Source: Streptomyces sp. PCS3-D2
GTDB lineage: Bacteria; Actinomycetota; Actinomycetes; Streptomycetales; Streptomycetaceae
Reading direction: 5' to 3'
DNA: 64,000 bases
Assembly: GCF_000612545.2 (NCBI RefSeq)
Contig: NZ_CP097800.1
Coordinates: 2,477,001-2,541,000 of the forward strand
Positions 55,793-64,000 of this stretch are shown piece by piece (position 1 is the stretch's first letter; every line of letters starts with the position of its first letter). The notes below the pieces were generated by a model that worked only from the letters and a program-made list of their open reading frames with translations, had not been told where the DNA came from and did no database searches. A program made the translations under genes and the position numbers.

Positions 55793-56749
55793 TTGTCCAG
55801 GGAGGCCCTCATACGCCTGTACGACCTCACGCCGTCCCAGCCTCTGCTCGACGCTCTGAGCTCTGCCACCGCATCGCCCGATATCGCTCGTGTCGTTCCC
55901 CGGTTCAAAGGGGCCGCTGGGCCGCGAGCCCAGTCCTTGGTCGAACTGCACCGGGAAGGGACGCTTCTGGGCCGGTGTGGCATCAACCTCAAGGGCCCGG
56001 GCACAGTCGGCGCCTGCGAGGTGGCCGCCGTCGTCGCCCCGGCGGAGCGGGCGGGCATGCACTGGCTTCTCGTCCATGTCGCACTCGAGCGGCTTCAGTG
56101 GCTGGGGTATGCCTACGCGATGACGGAAGTCAGCGAATACGCGGACCACTTCCCGTCGGTGCTGCGGCAGGCGGCGTGGTGGATTCCCGATTCCAGCGAA
56201 CGCAAGAGCGCGGCGGCGCGGGACGACAAGAGCCTTGAATGGGCGGATCTCTTCATCGACTTCCGGACCTGGACGCCGAGTTCCACTCCCACGTCTCTTA
56301 CGGTCAACGGCCGAGACCTGTGGGTGCGCCGTCCCGAAGCGAGTGAGGAGCTGCTGATTGTCGACTGGCTCAGAGAGACCTTCGGTGGAGGCTGGGCGAG
56401 CGAGATCCACCGGTCGTTCTCACGGGATCCGATCTCGTCTGTGATCGTGGTCGACCGGAACAAGGAACTGCCGCCCAAGGACCGCTTGCTCGGCTTCCTT
56501 GCCTACGACACTGCGCGGCTCGGGATGCTGTCTGCGATTGCGCTCGTGCCCGAGGCACGCGGTCGCGATCTGTCCTTGGCGACAGCGCTCATCGAGGAGT
56601 GTCTGCGCGAAGCGCGAGCCAGCGGCATGACCTATGCCGTGCTGGGAGGCGTAGGCAACGCCCGCTTGGCGGCTCTTCGCACATTCAGTGCTTTATGGAC
56701 CATTCCTGGCTCGTGCCCGGGAATCTTCGGGAGGGGTGTTCGGAACTAA
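55793..56749 (+). CDS. tunC: TunC-like N-acyltransferase (GNAT)
   Basis: The predicted 318-residue protein starts at a TTG 3 bases after tunB. The C-terminal GNAT fold has FLAYDTARLGMLSAIALVPEARGRDLSLATAL, the acyl-CoA loop region; the N-terminal half looks like a degenerate second GNAT copy. In tunicamycin, TunC is assigned to attaching the fatty acyl chain. The stop overlaps the tunD start (TAATG). Confidence 0.8.
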   Translation: MSREALIRLYDLTPSQPLLDALSSATASPDIARVVPRFKGAAGPRAQSLVELHREGTLLGRCGINLKGPGTVGACEVAAVVAPAERAGMHWLLVHVALERLQWLGYAYAMTEVSEYADHFPSVLRQAAWWIPDSSERKSAAARDDKSLEWADLFIDFRTWTPSSTPTSLTVNGRDLWVRRPEASEELLIVDWLRETFGGGWASEIHRSFSRDPISSVIVVDRNKELPPKDRLLGFLAYDTARLGMLSAIALVPEARGRDLSLATALIEECLREARASGMTYAVLGGVGNARLAALRTFSALWTIPGSCPGIFGRGVRN

Positions 56750-58167
56750 TGGAGATCATCTTCACTGTCTCCGATCAGGTATGGGGCGGCAAACACCGCT
56801 ACATGCACGACATGGCGCTCGGGCTGGCGCAGGCAGGCCATGCGGTCACCGTACTCGCGGAGGAGGGTGGAGCCATGCTTGAGCAGTGCCGTGCCGCCGG
56901 GGTGACGACCGTGAGTGTGCCGGCGTTCGCCAGCGACGACGCGGCCGAGGCGGTTTGCAGGGCGCTGCGGCATCGTCGTCCTCATATCGTGTGTGTCTCC
57001 GGCCGCGCGGACGCCGCCGCGGTCCACCACGCCCAGTCGCAGGGCGCGACTGATGCCGCCGTGTGCCTCTTCCGGCACTCGGCGTTCCCTTTGGGAACCA
57101 CCGACGAGGTGCGCGACCTGTTCACCGGCGTGAACCTGGTCTTCACCACGTCACGGGAACAGCGTCAACGCCAGTTCGAGCCGCTGATCAACGCCGGTGT
57201 CTTGAAGGACGAACAGGTCGAGATACTCACCAGTGGCGTCGGGGAGCCTCTGCTCGCGGCTCTGGACGCCGCCGACCGCGGCGCCGGTCGAAAGGAACTC
57301 GGAGCCGAATCAGACCAGTTCGTCTTCCTCGTGCTGGCCCGCCTGGCCTGGGAGAAGGGCATCGACCAGGTGATCGACGCCTTCGCTGACCTGGAGCTGC
57401 CGCCGGACGCCGCGCCCCCGCTGCTGGTGGTCGCGGGTGAGGGGCCGCTGGAGGCAGAACTACGAGGCCAGACCATCGAACGGGGTGTCGCCGAACGGGT
57501 CCGATTCCTCGGCCACCAGGATCACGTCGCCCCGGTAATCAAGGCCAGTGACGCCGTGGTCCTCACCAGCACGGTTCCCGAGACCGGCCCGCTCGCGCTC
57601 AAGGAGGCCATGGCCGCCGGCCGCCCCGTCATCGCCTCTGTCCAGGGCGGCATCCCGGAGTTCGTCGAGGACGAGCGGCACGGTCTGCTGGTCATCGACG
57701 ACGAGGACCTGCGGCAGGCGATGCAGCGGCTCCTGAGCGACCGCGAAGCCGCCGAGACCATGGGAGCCGCCGGATCCGAGTCGGTTCGCGGCGGACATCG
57801 TGCAGTACGACGCGTGGAGTACCTCGCCCACCGTCTCGATCTCCTGGCCCTGGAACAGCTCACCCCGGAGACGGTCCTTCACGAAGTGGTGTGGGACGAC
57901 GTACGGCTGCGTGAAGAGACACAAGGCGGCTTCGTCTTCGTGCCGCGTACATCGCACATCATGGAACTGGACAGCGCTACGTACGCTGTCGTGCGCACCG
58001 CGGTCGAAGCCGGTGACCCACTCCAGTTGACCAAGCTCCCCGAAGAGACGCTAGGTGTGCTTGCACACCGGCTCTACGCCATGGGCGCGCTGGTCCGGCA
58101 GGATGGTCAGGCGACGCCTGCGGCCCGCACCGCGGACGGCGAACGACCGGTTACGGAGCCCACGTGA
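56749..58167 (+). CDS. tunD: TunD-like GT4 glycosyltransferase with C-terminal extension
   Basis: The predicted 472-residue protein has a GT-B fold: GGKHRYMHDMALGLAQAGH at the N-terminus, VFLVLARLAWEKGIDQVIDA, and TVPETGPLALKEAMAAGRPVIAS with the EX7E-like motif. It should transfer GlcNAc in tunicamycin assembly. The last 100 residues (VRLREETQGGFVFVPRTSHI, LAHRLYAMGALVRQD) look like a PqqD-type small winged-helix domain. The GTGA overlap couples it to tunE. Confidence 0.82.
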   Translation: MEIIFTVSDQVWGGKHRYMHDMALGLAQAGHAVTVLAEEGGAMLEQCRAAGVTTVSVPAFASDDAAEAVCRALRHRRPHIVCVSGRADAAAVHHAQSQGATDAAVCLFRHSAFPLGTTDEVRDLFTGVNLVFTTSREQRQRQFEPLINAGVLKDEQVEILTSGVGEPLLAALDAADRGAGRKELGAESDQFVFLVLARLAWEKGIDQVIDAFADLELPPDAAPPLLVVAGEGPLEAELRGQTIERGVAERVRFLGHQDHVAPVIKASDAVVLTSTVPETGPLALKEAMAAGRPVIASVQGGIPEFVEDERHGLLVIDDEDLRQAMQRLLSDREAAETMGAAGSESVRGGHRAVRRVEYLAHRLDLLALEQLTPETVLHEVVWDDVRLREETQGGFVFVPRTSHIMELDSATYAVVRTAVEAGDPLQLTKLPEETLGVLAHRLYAMGALVRQDGQATPAARTADGERPVTEPT

Positions 58168-58868
58168 AGGTCCTTGTCATCGCCGCACACCCGGATGACG
58201 AGGTTCTCGGTGCCGGGGCCACGGTGTCGGCATTGAGCCAGCAGGGCGCGGTGGTCCAGATCCACATCCTCGCCGAGGGTATCTCGCTGCGGCATTCGGG
58301 GGTAAAGATCGAGGAGGCGCGGGATCGCTGCCGGGTGGCGGCCAGGGAGCTCGGTGCGGCCGAGGTGTCGTTCGGCGGTCTGGCGGCCGACGGACGCCTC
58401 CTGGCCGACCTCCCCCAGCGACAGGTCGTCGATGCGGTTAGCCACGCCCTGCGTGAGGCACAGCCCGAAGTGGTCTTCACTCACCACCCTGGCGACATCC
58501 ACGCGGACCACCGCAGCGTCGCCCATGCAGTGGGGTACGGCACCCGCATCCTCGGGTCCGGCTCCGTTCGGCAGGTGCTGCACTTCGAGGTCCTGTCTTC
58601 CACGGAACAGCAATCGGGCCTGGTGGCGCCGTTCACCCCCAACCTGTTCTACGACGTCACCGGGCACGTCGAAGCCAAGTGCCGGGCACTTGCCGCCTAC
58701 CCGTACGAGCTGTACGACCCGCCCCACCCTCGCTCCCTGGCGGCCGTTCGGACGCTGGCTTCATACCGGGGGACGCAGGTGGGAGTGGAAGCGGCTGAGG
58801 CATTCATGATCGGACGAGAACTACGCGGCCCCATGGCAGCGGTTCCCAGTGGAGTTGATGTGCGATGA
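58164..58868 (+). CDS. tunE: TunE-like PIG-L family N-deacetylase
   Basis: The predicted 234-residue zinc deacetylase has AAHPDDEVLGAG (zinc and catalytic Asp motif) and HHPGDIHADHRSVAHA. It is expected to remove the acetyl group from the GlcNAc unit before fatty acylation. GTG start overlapping tunD; the stop overlaps tunF (ATGA). Confidence 0.88.
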   Translation: MKVLVIAAHPDDEVLGAGATVSALSQQGAVVQIHILAEGISLRHSGVKIEEARDRCRVAARELGAAEVSFGGLAADGRLLADLPQRQVVDAVSHALREAQPEVVFTHHPGDIHADHRSVAHAVGYGTRILGSGSVRQVLHFEVLSSTEQQSGLVAPFTPNLFYDVTGHVEAKCRALAAYPYELYDPPHPRSLAAVRTLASYRGTQVGVEAAEAFMIGRELRGPMAAVPSGVDVR

Positions 58869-59848
58869 GAGTGCTCGTGACTGGGGGTGCCGGGTATGTG
58901 GGCTCCTTCACCGTACGGCGCCTCCTTGCGGCCGGCCACGACGTCGTGGTTGTCGACAACCTCAGCACGGGCCGCCGCGAAACAGTCCGTGGCTGCCACC
59001 TGCGCGTGGTGGACATCCTCGATATCGCCGGCATGGGCACGGTCTTCGAGGAGTTCCTCCCTGAGGCCGTGATCCACTTCGCGGCCCTGAAGTCCTCTGA
59101 AGAGTCGCTGCGTGACATCAACACGTACTTCTCCGTCAACCTGACGGGGACGCAGAACGTGCTCGCCCTGTGCGCACGCACCGGTGTGGAGCGCTTCGTC
59201 TTCTCCTCCTCGTGCGCCGTGTACGGCACCCCGCAAATCTGCCCGGTGGATGAGACCGCGCCCGTACGGCCCGAAAGTCCGTACGGAGAGACGAAGTACC
59301 TGTGCGAGCGCGTCATCGCCTCCTACGCGCAGGCCACCAGGATGCGCTACGCCAACCTGCGGTACTTCAACGCGGCAGGTGCAGCCGACGACGCTTCCCT
59401 GGGAGAGTACGCCGGCCCGGCAGCAACCCAACTCCTCCCGGTGGCCGTACGCGCAACCCTGGGCCTGGCGCCCACCCTACGGATCTTCGGCAACGACTAC
59501 CCGACGACCGACGGGACGGCTCTGCGCGACTACATCCACGTCGAGGATCTCGCCCAGGCCCACGTGCGGGTCCTGGAGGGCCTGCAAGAGGGCAGTCAGT
59601 GCGGGCCGGTGAACCTGGGCCGCGGCCAGCCCGTCAGCGTGCGCGAGCTGATCGATGTCTTGCACGACGTCTCCGGGAAGGAGACCCCGGTTGCCATGGC
59701 GCCCCGCCGTCCAGGGGACCCAGGTCTGTCCTGGGCCGATCCGAGTCTGGCGCTGAGCCGATTCGGCTGGCGAGCAGAACGCGACCTTGACCTCATCGTT
59801 CGCACGGCGTGGAACTGGCACACCAGTACCCCCGCGTCGCTGGAGTGA
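58865..59848 (+). CDS. tunF: TunF-like UDP-sugar 4-epimerase (GalE type)
   Basis: The predicted 327-residue SDR has GGAGYVGSFTVRRLL, SSSCAVYG, the catalytic YGETK, RYFNAAGA and DYIHVEDLAQAHV. GalE-type epimerases invert C4 of UDP-hexoses; TunF epimerises the exo-glycal or UDP-GlcNAc in the tunicamycin pathway. Confidence 0.88.
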   Translation: MRVLVTGGAGYVGSFTVRRLLAAGHDVVVVDNLSTGRRETVRGCHLRVVDILDIAGMGTVFEEFLPEAVIHFAALKSSEESLRDINTYFSVNLTGTQNVLALCARTGVERFVFSSSCAVYGTPQICPVDETAPVRPESPYGETKYLCERVIASYAQATRMRYANLRYFNAAGAADDASLGEYAGPAATQLLPVAVRATLGLAPTLRIFGNDYPTTDGTALRDYIHVEDLAQAHVRVLEGLQEGSQCGPVNLGRGQPVSVRELIDVLHDVSGKETPVAMAPRRPGDPGLSWADPSLALSRFGWRAERDLDLIVRTAWNWHTSTPASLE

Positions 59849-59849
59849 C

Positions 59850-60461
59850 ATGCACCTCTACCTACTGCGCCACGCCGAGGACCGTTCCGGAAAGTTCGAC
59901 CCGCACCAGGATCGCCTGACCGAGCGAGGACGCCGACAGGCGCAGGCTGCGGCTCATTGGCTGGCTGAGCAGCGTCCCACAGAGCTTCGCACCAGTGTGC
60001 TTCCCCGCGCCCGGCAGACCGCCGACATCGTCGCGGCGCACACCGGCCTTGCCGCACGGGAGGATCCGCGCCTCAACGAGATCGTCTGGTCGCCGGTCGC
60101 GGGTGAGCTTCTGCCGAACCCGCGGGAGGACCGGCTCCATCCGCCGCCGCCGGGGGCGGAGTCATGGCATGTGTTCATGACGCGGGTCGCCACATGCATG
60201 AGCGAGCTGTGTCATCAGGCGTCGGAGGACCAGCGGATTGTGTTGGTCACCCACAGTGGCTTCTTCGACGCTGTCAATGAACTGCTGTGTGGCGGGACCG
60301 GCAGGGTAGAGCTGCTGGTTGCGCACGCTGGAATCACACACTGGCAGTACCGTCCCGGAGACTCGGGTGGTGCCTGGCTTCTGCACCAACACAATGTCAC
60401 CTTCGCCCCACAGACCCTGATGGATCACGGATCCCTGAGCACAGCGGAGTTGAGCACATGA
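59850..60461 (+). CDS. tunG: TunG-like histidine phosphatase
   Basis: The predicted 203-residue phosphoglycerate-mutase-fold phosphatase has LRHAEDRSG with the catalytic His, SVLPRARQTADIVA, and the second His in VTHSGFFDAVN. It probably dephosphorylates a nucleotide intermediate such as UMP. ATGA overlap with tunH. Confidence 0.85.
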   Translation: MHLYLLRHAEDRSGKFDPHQDRLTERGRRQAQAAAHWLAEQRPTELRTSVLPRARQTADIVAAHTGLAAREDPRLNEIVWSPVAGELLPNPREDRLHPPPPGAESWHVFMTRVATCMSELCHQASEDQRIVLVTHSGFFDAVNELLCGGTGRVELLVAHAGITHWQYRPGDSGGAWLLHQHNVTFAPQTLMDHGSLSTAELST

Positions 60462-60877
60462 GCGGGCGGCGCAGGCGTATGGTCGTCATCTGTGTCGACG
60501 GCGGGCTTCCCGGGATCATCCGCGAGCACGACTTCTTCAATCTGAGCCGGGCCATGCCGACACTTCCCGGCACTGCCGTGCACGAGCTGCACAGCATCTA
60601 CCCCTCGTCCACAGCGCCCTCCCACGCGTCCTTTCTTACCGGGACGTACCCGAGCGGGCACGGGATCGTGGGGAACCGCTTCTGGGAGCGGGAGAGTGTT
60701 GCGGAGATCCGCCGGCGCTCGGACGATCCGCTTTCATCGTTTCACCCCTACGAGGAAAGCTCGCTCACCGCACCGAGCCTGCTCGACTGGTTTGCCCGGC
60801 AAGGGGCGTCGGCCGCCGCCGTCCACTTCCCGCAGACCTTCTCCCGCAACGCCCAGCTCGCGATCCCCAGCTGCTAC
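60458..60877 (+). pseudogene. tunH: TunH-like phosphodiesterase, 5' part, cut by IS3-family element
   Basis: The 140-residue start contains RMVVICVDGGLPG (metal Asp), STAPSHASFLTGTYPSGHGIVGN with the catalytic Thr/Ser region of type I phosphodiesterase/nucleotide pyrophosphatases. The frame stops on the TGA that begins the IS. Joined to 62208-63335 it gives a continuous 515-residue frame (...AIPSCYCLYAPARDLV...). Confidence 0.87.
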
Positions 60878-60908
60878 TGAGGTTCCCCCGCTGTACGGGT
60901 GTGGCTGA

Positions 60909-61865
60909 CTAGCTGGTCAGAGCGGGTTGACGTGGTTTCAGGTTCACTTGTTCGGTCGTTGCCTGGTTGGTGTAGTGCTTCTCCTCGTACTCGATGGGGC
61001 TGAGGTAGCCGAGCCGTTTCTGGATGCGGCGGGGGTTGTAGAAGCCGTCGATGTACTCGAAGAGCGCGAGGTTCGCCTCGGCACGTGTGGCGAAGACGCG
61101 GCTGCGGATGCATTCGGTCTTGATGACCATCCACAGGTTCTCCGCGAGGGCGTTGTCGTACGAGTCGCCGACCGAGCCCATGGACGCCTGGATGCCGGCC
61201 CTGACCAGGCGTGTTGTGAGCTTCACGGACGTGTATTGACAGCCGTGGTCGGCGTGATGGACGAGCTCGCCGGGGGCGGGCTCGCGGCTGGCGAGGGCGT
61301 ATTCCAGCGAGGTGAGGACCAGGTCGGCGTCGGCGCGGGCGGAGGTTTCCCAGGCCACGACCCGGCGGGAGAACGCGTCGCGGATCGCGGACAGCCACAG
61401 CGGCCCCTCCCCGGTGGGGATCATGGTCAGGTCGGTGACCCACAGCCGGTTCGGCCCGTCGGCGGTGAAGTCGCGTCTGACCAGGTCGGGTGCGAGGTCG
61501 GAGTCCGGGTCGCGGCGGGTGAAGCCTTTGGACTTGCGGGGGCTGATCCCTGCCAGGCCGGCTTCCCGCATGAGCCGTTCGACCCGTTTACGGCCGACGC
61601 GAGTGCCCTCGCGTCTGAGGACGGCGTGCACTCGGGGTGAGCCGTAGATGCCGCCGGACTCCTCGTGGACCTGGCGGATCCTGCCCGTCAGCTCCGCGTC
61701 CCTGCGGCGTCGCTCGCACGGCTCCTTCACCGCCTGGCGCCAGCGGTAGTAGGTGGAGGAGGGGATGTGCAGTTCCCGGAGTACGGGCTCGACACCGAGA
61801 TCACCGCGTTCGTCGAGGAACGTCAGTACCTTCGCCGGGTCGTGTCGAGTTCCTGGGCGAAAAAA
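60909..61865 (-). CDS. IS3-family transposase OrfB (by frameshift)
   Basis: Integrase-type DDE domain: GIYGSPRVHAVLRREGTRVG, LWVTDLTMIPTGEGPLWLSA (first Asp), HHADHGCQYTS (second Asp), GDSYDNALAENLWMVIKTEC (Glu). The frame continues upstream of 61730 without a stop to a TTTTTTC slip site (61860-61866 on the minus strand), where OrfA would shift by -1 to give OrfAB. Confidence 0.92.
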   Translation of the reverse strand, partial: FFRPGTRHDPAKVLTFLDERGDLGVEPVLRELHIPSSTYYRWRQAVKEPCERRRRDAELTGRIRQVHEESGGIYGSPRVHAVLRREGTRVGRKRVERLMREAGLAGISPRKSKGFTRRDPDSDLAPDLVRRDFTADGPNRLWVTDLTMIPTGEGPLWLSAIRDAFSRRVVAWETSARADADLVLTSLEYALASREPAPGELVHHADHGCQYTSVKLTTRLVRAGIQASMGSVGDSYDNALAENLWMVIKTECIRSRVFATRAEANLALFEYIDGFYNPRRIQKRLGYLSPIEYEEKHYTNQATTEQVNLKPRQPALTS

Positions 61866-62134
61866 GCCGAGGCGGCCTTGAGGATCTCGTTCGCCCGCTT
61901 GAGCTGGGCATTCTCCTTCCGCAGAGCGGCGAGCTCCTCGCGCTCGGCGGTGGTGAGCAGGTCGCCTCGTTCGCCGGCGTCGGCCTCGGCCTGACGGATC
62001 CAGTTACGCAGGGCCTCGTGGTGCACGCCGAGTTCCTCGGCCATGCGGCGGATCACGGGCTTCGGCTCGGCGGTCTGGTACATCCGGACCGCACGCTCAC
62101 GCAACTCCAGCGGGTACTTTCTCGGGGCAGGCAT
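61823..62134 (-). CDS. IS3-family OrfA
   Basis: The predicted 103-residue DNA-binding protein starts MPAPRKYPLELRERAVRMYQ. It has an HTH (MAEELGVHHEALRNWIRQAE) and a leucine-zipper-like helix (EELAALRKENAQLKRANEIL), typical of IS3 OrfA. The frameshift site lies 13 codons before its stop. Confidence 0.92.
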   Translation of the reverse strand: MPAPRKYPLELRERAVRMYQTAEPKPVIRRMAEELGVHHEALRNWIRQAEADAGERGDLLTTAEREELAALRKENAQLKRANEILKAASAFFAQELDTTRRRY

Positions 62135-62203
62135 CGTCTGGGCTCCTCTCATGAGACCCATCTGACCCTCTGTCACCCCACCCCGCATCTCGGGGGAACC
62201 TCA

Positions 62204-63335
62204 CTACTGCTTGTACGCCCCCGCCCGGGACCTGGTCGTCGCGCTCGGACCGACCGTTGACGGGGCGGCCGAGGGGGTGGTGCAGCTCTCCTACCTGGGA
62301 TGCGAGGTGACCTTGTATCTCCGGGTCGATCAGCATACGAACGTGATCACGGTGGGAAGCCACCGAGAGACCGCTGTCGTGGCCGACGGCCTCCGGCCCA
62401 CGCGGCTGGACATCCCCGTGTCTTCGGGTTCCGTGTCCGTGGCGGTCTCCTGCCGCAGGCTCGACGAAGGCCAGATCGAGGTGCGTCTGGGAACCGCCGT
62501 TATCACTCTGGGATTCGGCGGGCTCGATATGCCGGACCGCGCTGGTGAAGGGCCCGCGTCCCTGTACGTCGAATACACCGCCAATCCAGACCACACGTTC
62601 CACGAGTCGCCTCGTGCCGAGTGGGTGGAACAGACCGCCCTCGACGTTCTGAAGCAGCATGACCCCGATGTCCTGTTCGTGCGCTTCAACCAGGCTGACC
62701 ATGCCCAGGAGTTCCTTTACTGGCATGCGGTCCGAGGCACCTCCAGCGAACGAAGTCGCGCATGGCAGCAGATTCTGGACGTCTACGCCCGGATCGATGC
62801 CTCCGTGATGCGGCTCGCCCGGGCCGTCGGTGAGCACACGGAGTTCCTCTTCTTCTCCGACCACGGCATCGACTACGTCGAGACCCACCTGCGCCCGAAC
62901 CACGTGCTGGAGGACCTCGGCCTCGCCGACCGCATGGTCTTCCAAGGTGACAGCAACTGCGCCTACCTGTACGCCGACGCACCTCTGCCGCCGGCGGAGA
63001 AGAAGCGCCTCGACCGGGCACTGCGCGCACTCGATCATTCCATCAGCGTGCTCACTCCAGCCGAACAGGACCAGTTGAAGTTGCCGGTAGGCAGCCCGCG
63101 GCTGGGCCATCTCACGGTGACCTGCGGCCCGCACACCGAATTCCAGTACAGCAACGCGACACCGAGCGAGAGCGTGGCGTCCGCATCACACGGTTACCTG
63201 CCCAGCGACTCAGCCATGAGTGGCTTCTTCCGCTGCTTCGGCCGGGTAGCAGCGCGGCTGGCTCCCCCCAGCGACATCACGGGGGCCTCAGCCGTGGTCC
63301 GCAGCATTTGGCGGCAAGCGGCGCGGGAGATGTGA
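62204..63335 (+). pseudogene. tunH: TunH-like phosphodiesterase, 3' part
   Basis: Continues CLYAPARDLVVALGPTVDGA, VLFVRFNQADHAQEFLYWHA (metal ligands Asp/His), FLFFSDHGIDYVETHLRPNH (Asp-His pair) and a C-terminal GHLTVTCGPHTEFQYSN. All metal-site residues of the phosphodiesterase fold are kept across the two parts, so loss of function is due to the insertion alone. Confidence 0.87.
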
Positions 63336-63337
63336 TC

Positions 63338-64000
63338 GTGCCGGAGAACCTTCCTTACGCATATGAGGTCGAGGGCCTGCACAAGCAGTTCGACGGATCC
63401 CCTAGGCCGGCCAATGGCGAGATCTCTTTTCACATCAAGCAGGGCGAATTCTTCGGGCTTCTGGGCAGCAACGGTGCGGGAAAGACAACCCTGATCAAGC
63501 AGATGATCGGACTGGTGCGACCGGACGGGGGGACGGTGAGACTGCTGGGGCGCGATGTCTTTACCCATCCTCGTTTCACGGCGGCCACGGTTGGCTACAT
63601 GCCCCAGACTGCCTTCGCCCTGAACAGCCTGACCGTCAAAGAGGCGGTCTACTTCAGTGCACACCTCCGCGGTGTCGCCGCCAAGGCGGCCCGCCGGGAG
63701 CGTGACGCCCTGTTGGAATTGCTCGGCCTGACCCACCTGGCCGGCAAGGTCGCCCGACAGCTCTCCGGCGGAGAACGCCGACTACTGCAGATCGCGGTGA
63801 CCTTGGTCGGATCACCGCCGGTGCTCATCTTGGATGAGCCCACCAACGAGTTGGACCCGTCTCGGCGCCGCCAGGTATGGCAGCTTTTCAGGGAACTGAA
63901 CCAACGTGATGGTCACACAATAATCCTCATCACCCACAACGCCATCGAAGCGGAACAGGTGATCGAGCGGGTCGGAATCCTCAAGGAAGGTCGGCTCGTC
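63338..64000 (+). CDS. tunI: TunI-like ABC transporter ATPase (C-terminus outside window)
   Basis: The frame from GTG 63338 runs to the window edge (221 codons). It has Walker A GSNGAGKTTLIKQM, signature LSGGERRLLQIA, Walker B PVLILDEPTNELD and H-loop LITHNAIEAEQ. In tunicamycin clusters TunI works with a permease TunJ to export the product and give self-immunity. It starts 2 bases after the tunH stop, so the IS3 insertion upstream may also reduce its expression. Confidence 0.88.
   Translation, partial: MPENLPYAYEVEGLHKQFDGSPRPANGEISFHIKQGEFFGLLGSNGAGKTTLIKQMIGLVRPDGGTVRLLGRDVFTHPRFTAATVGYMPQTAFALNSLTVKEAVYFSAHLRGVAAKAARRERDALLELLGLTHLAGKVARQLSGGERRLLQIAVTLVGSPPVLILDEPTNELDPSRRRQVWQLFRELNQRDGHTIILITHNAIEAEQVIERVGILKEGRLV

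Larger units (their letters stand above)
60878..62203 (-). mobile_element. IS3-family element inserted in tunH
   Basis: 1326 bases. The perfect 13-base terminal repeat TGAGGTTCCCCCG is present at both ends with further imperfect matches inward. The target duplication is CTAC (60874-60877, 62204-62207). It has two transposase frames on the minus strand. Appears intact. Confidence 0.93.

Noticed and set aside
62211..63335. Complete phosphodiesterase gene starting at 62211
   Set aside because: The N-terminal metal-binding and nucleophile region lies before the IS3 element; this is the 3' part of tunH.
50467..63335. Novel peptide (RiPP) pathway suggested by radical SAM plus a PqqD-like domain
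   Set aside because: No precursor peptide was found, and the order of nine genes fits tunA-tunI much better.

Overview
The window comes from a Streptomyces-type actinomycete chromosome. Codon and base composition are very GC-rich, GTG/TTG starts and ATGA/GTGA stop-start overlaps are common, and several genus-typical families occur: a conservon (cvn) operon, a DUF6479 protein, an ArgS-like NrtL protein and class E sortase. From 1 to about 46.5 kb it is mostly ordinary chromosomal sequence. From about 46.5 kb to the end it is an accessory region rich in insertion sequences.

Layout, 1-46.5 kb. Positions 1-5.2 kb hold thrC (partial), hom, lysA, an nrtL-like gene and a response regulator, all on the minus strand, with a two-hairpin leader between lysA and hom. 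A tRNA-Arg(CCG) lies at 5.3 kb. Positions 5.6-13.5 kb hold a TerA-like gene, a secreted subtilisin with a P domain, a secreted thermolysin-type protease, a class E sortase and a secreted metalloprotease ending in an LAxTG sorting signal. Positions 13.5-17.9 kb hold a methyltransferase/FMN-oxidase pair, an XdhC-type protein and a DUF6479 protein. Positions 18.1-21.1 kb hold a complete two-enzyme NHEJ locus (separate ligase and LigD-type polymerase, divergent from ku). Positions 21.2-33.8 kb hold a NERD protein, a lipoprotein/histidine-kinase pair, a TetR locus with two divergent di-iron proteins, a pbpA/rodA pair and an NlpC/P60 hydrolase. Positions 33.8-39.4 kb hold a cvnABCD operon ending in a StyA-like flavin monooxygenase gene. 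Positions 39.8-46.5 kb hold a PP2C-like phosphatase, an FMN reductase, an MFS pump with a divergent MarR regulator, a second MarR gene and lon, which carries a HAIR-like HspR operator.

Accessory region, 46.5-64 kb. A TniQ-like gene is split by an IS5-family element, and that IS5 element is itself split by an IS110-family element. Both junctions can be rebuilt in frame. From 50.5 kb to the end, the gene order epimerase/dehydratase, radical SAM, GNAT, glycosyltransferase, PIG-L deacetylase, epimerase, histidine phosphatase, type I phosphodiesterase, ABC ATPase matches tunA to tunI of the tunicamycin (fatty-acyl nucleoside antibiotic) clusters. Here tunB is cut by an IS21-family element (7-bp target duplication) and tunH by an IS3-family element (4-bp target duplication). 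Removing either element with one duplication copy restores a continuous reading frame, so the cluster looks recently inactivated.

The most unusual non-coding feature is the 344-base left end of the IS110 element. It can fold into a long stem-loop and carries a segment complementary to the element's own left end, so it is a good candidate for an IS110 bridge RNA. All coordinates and readings here come from the sequence by eye; no database search was run.
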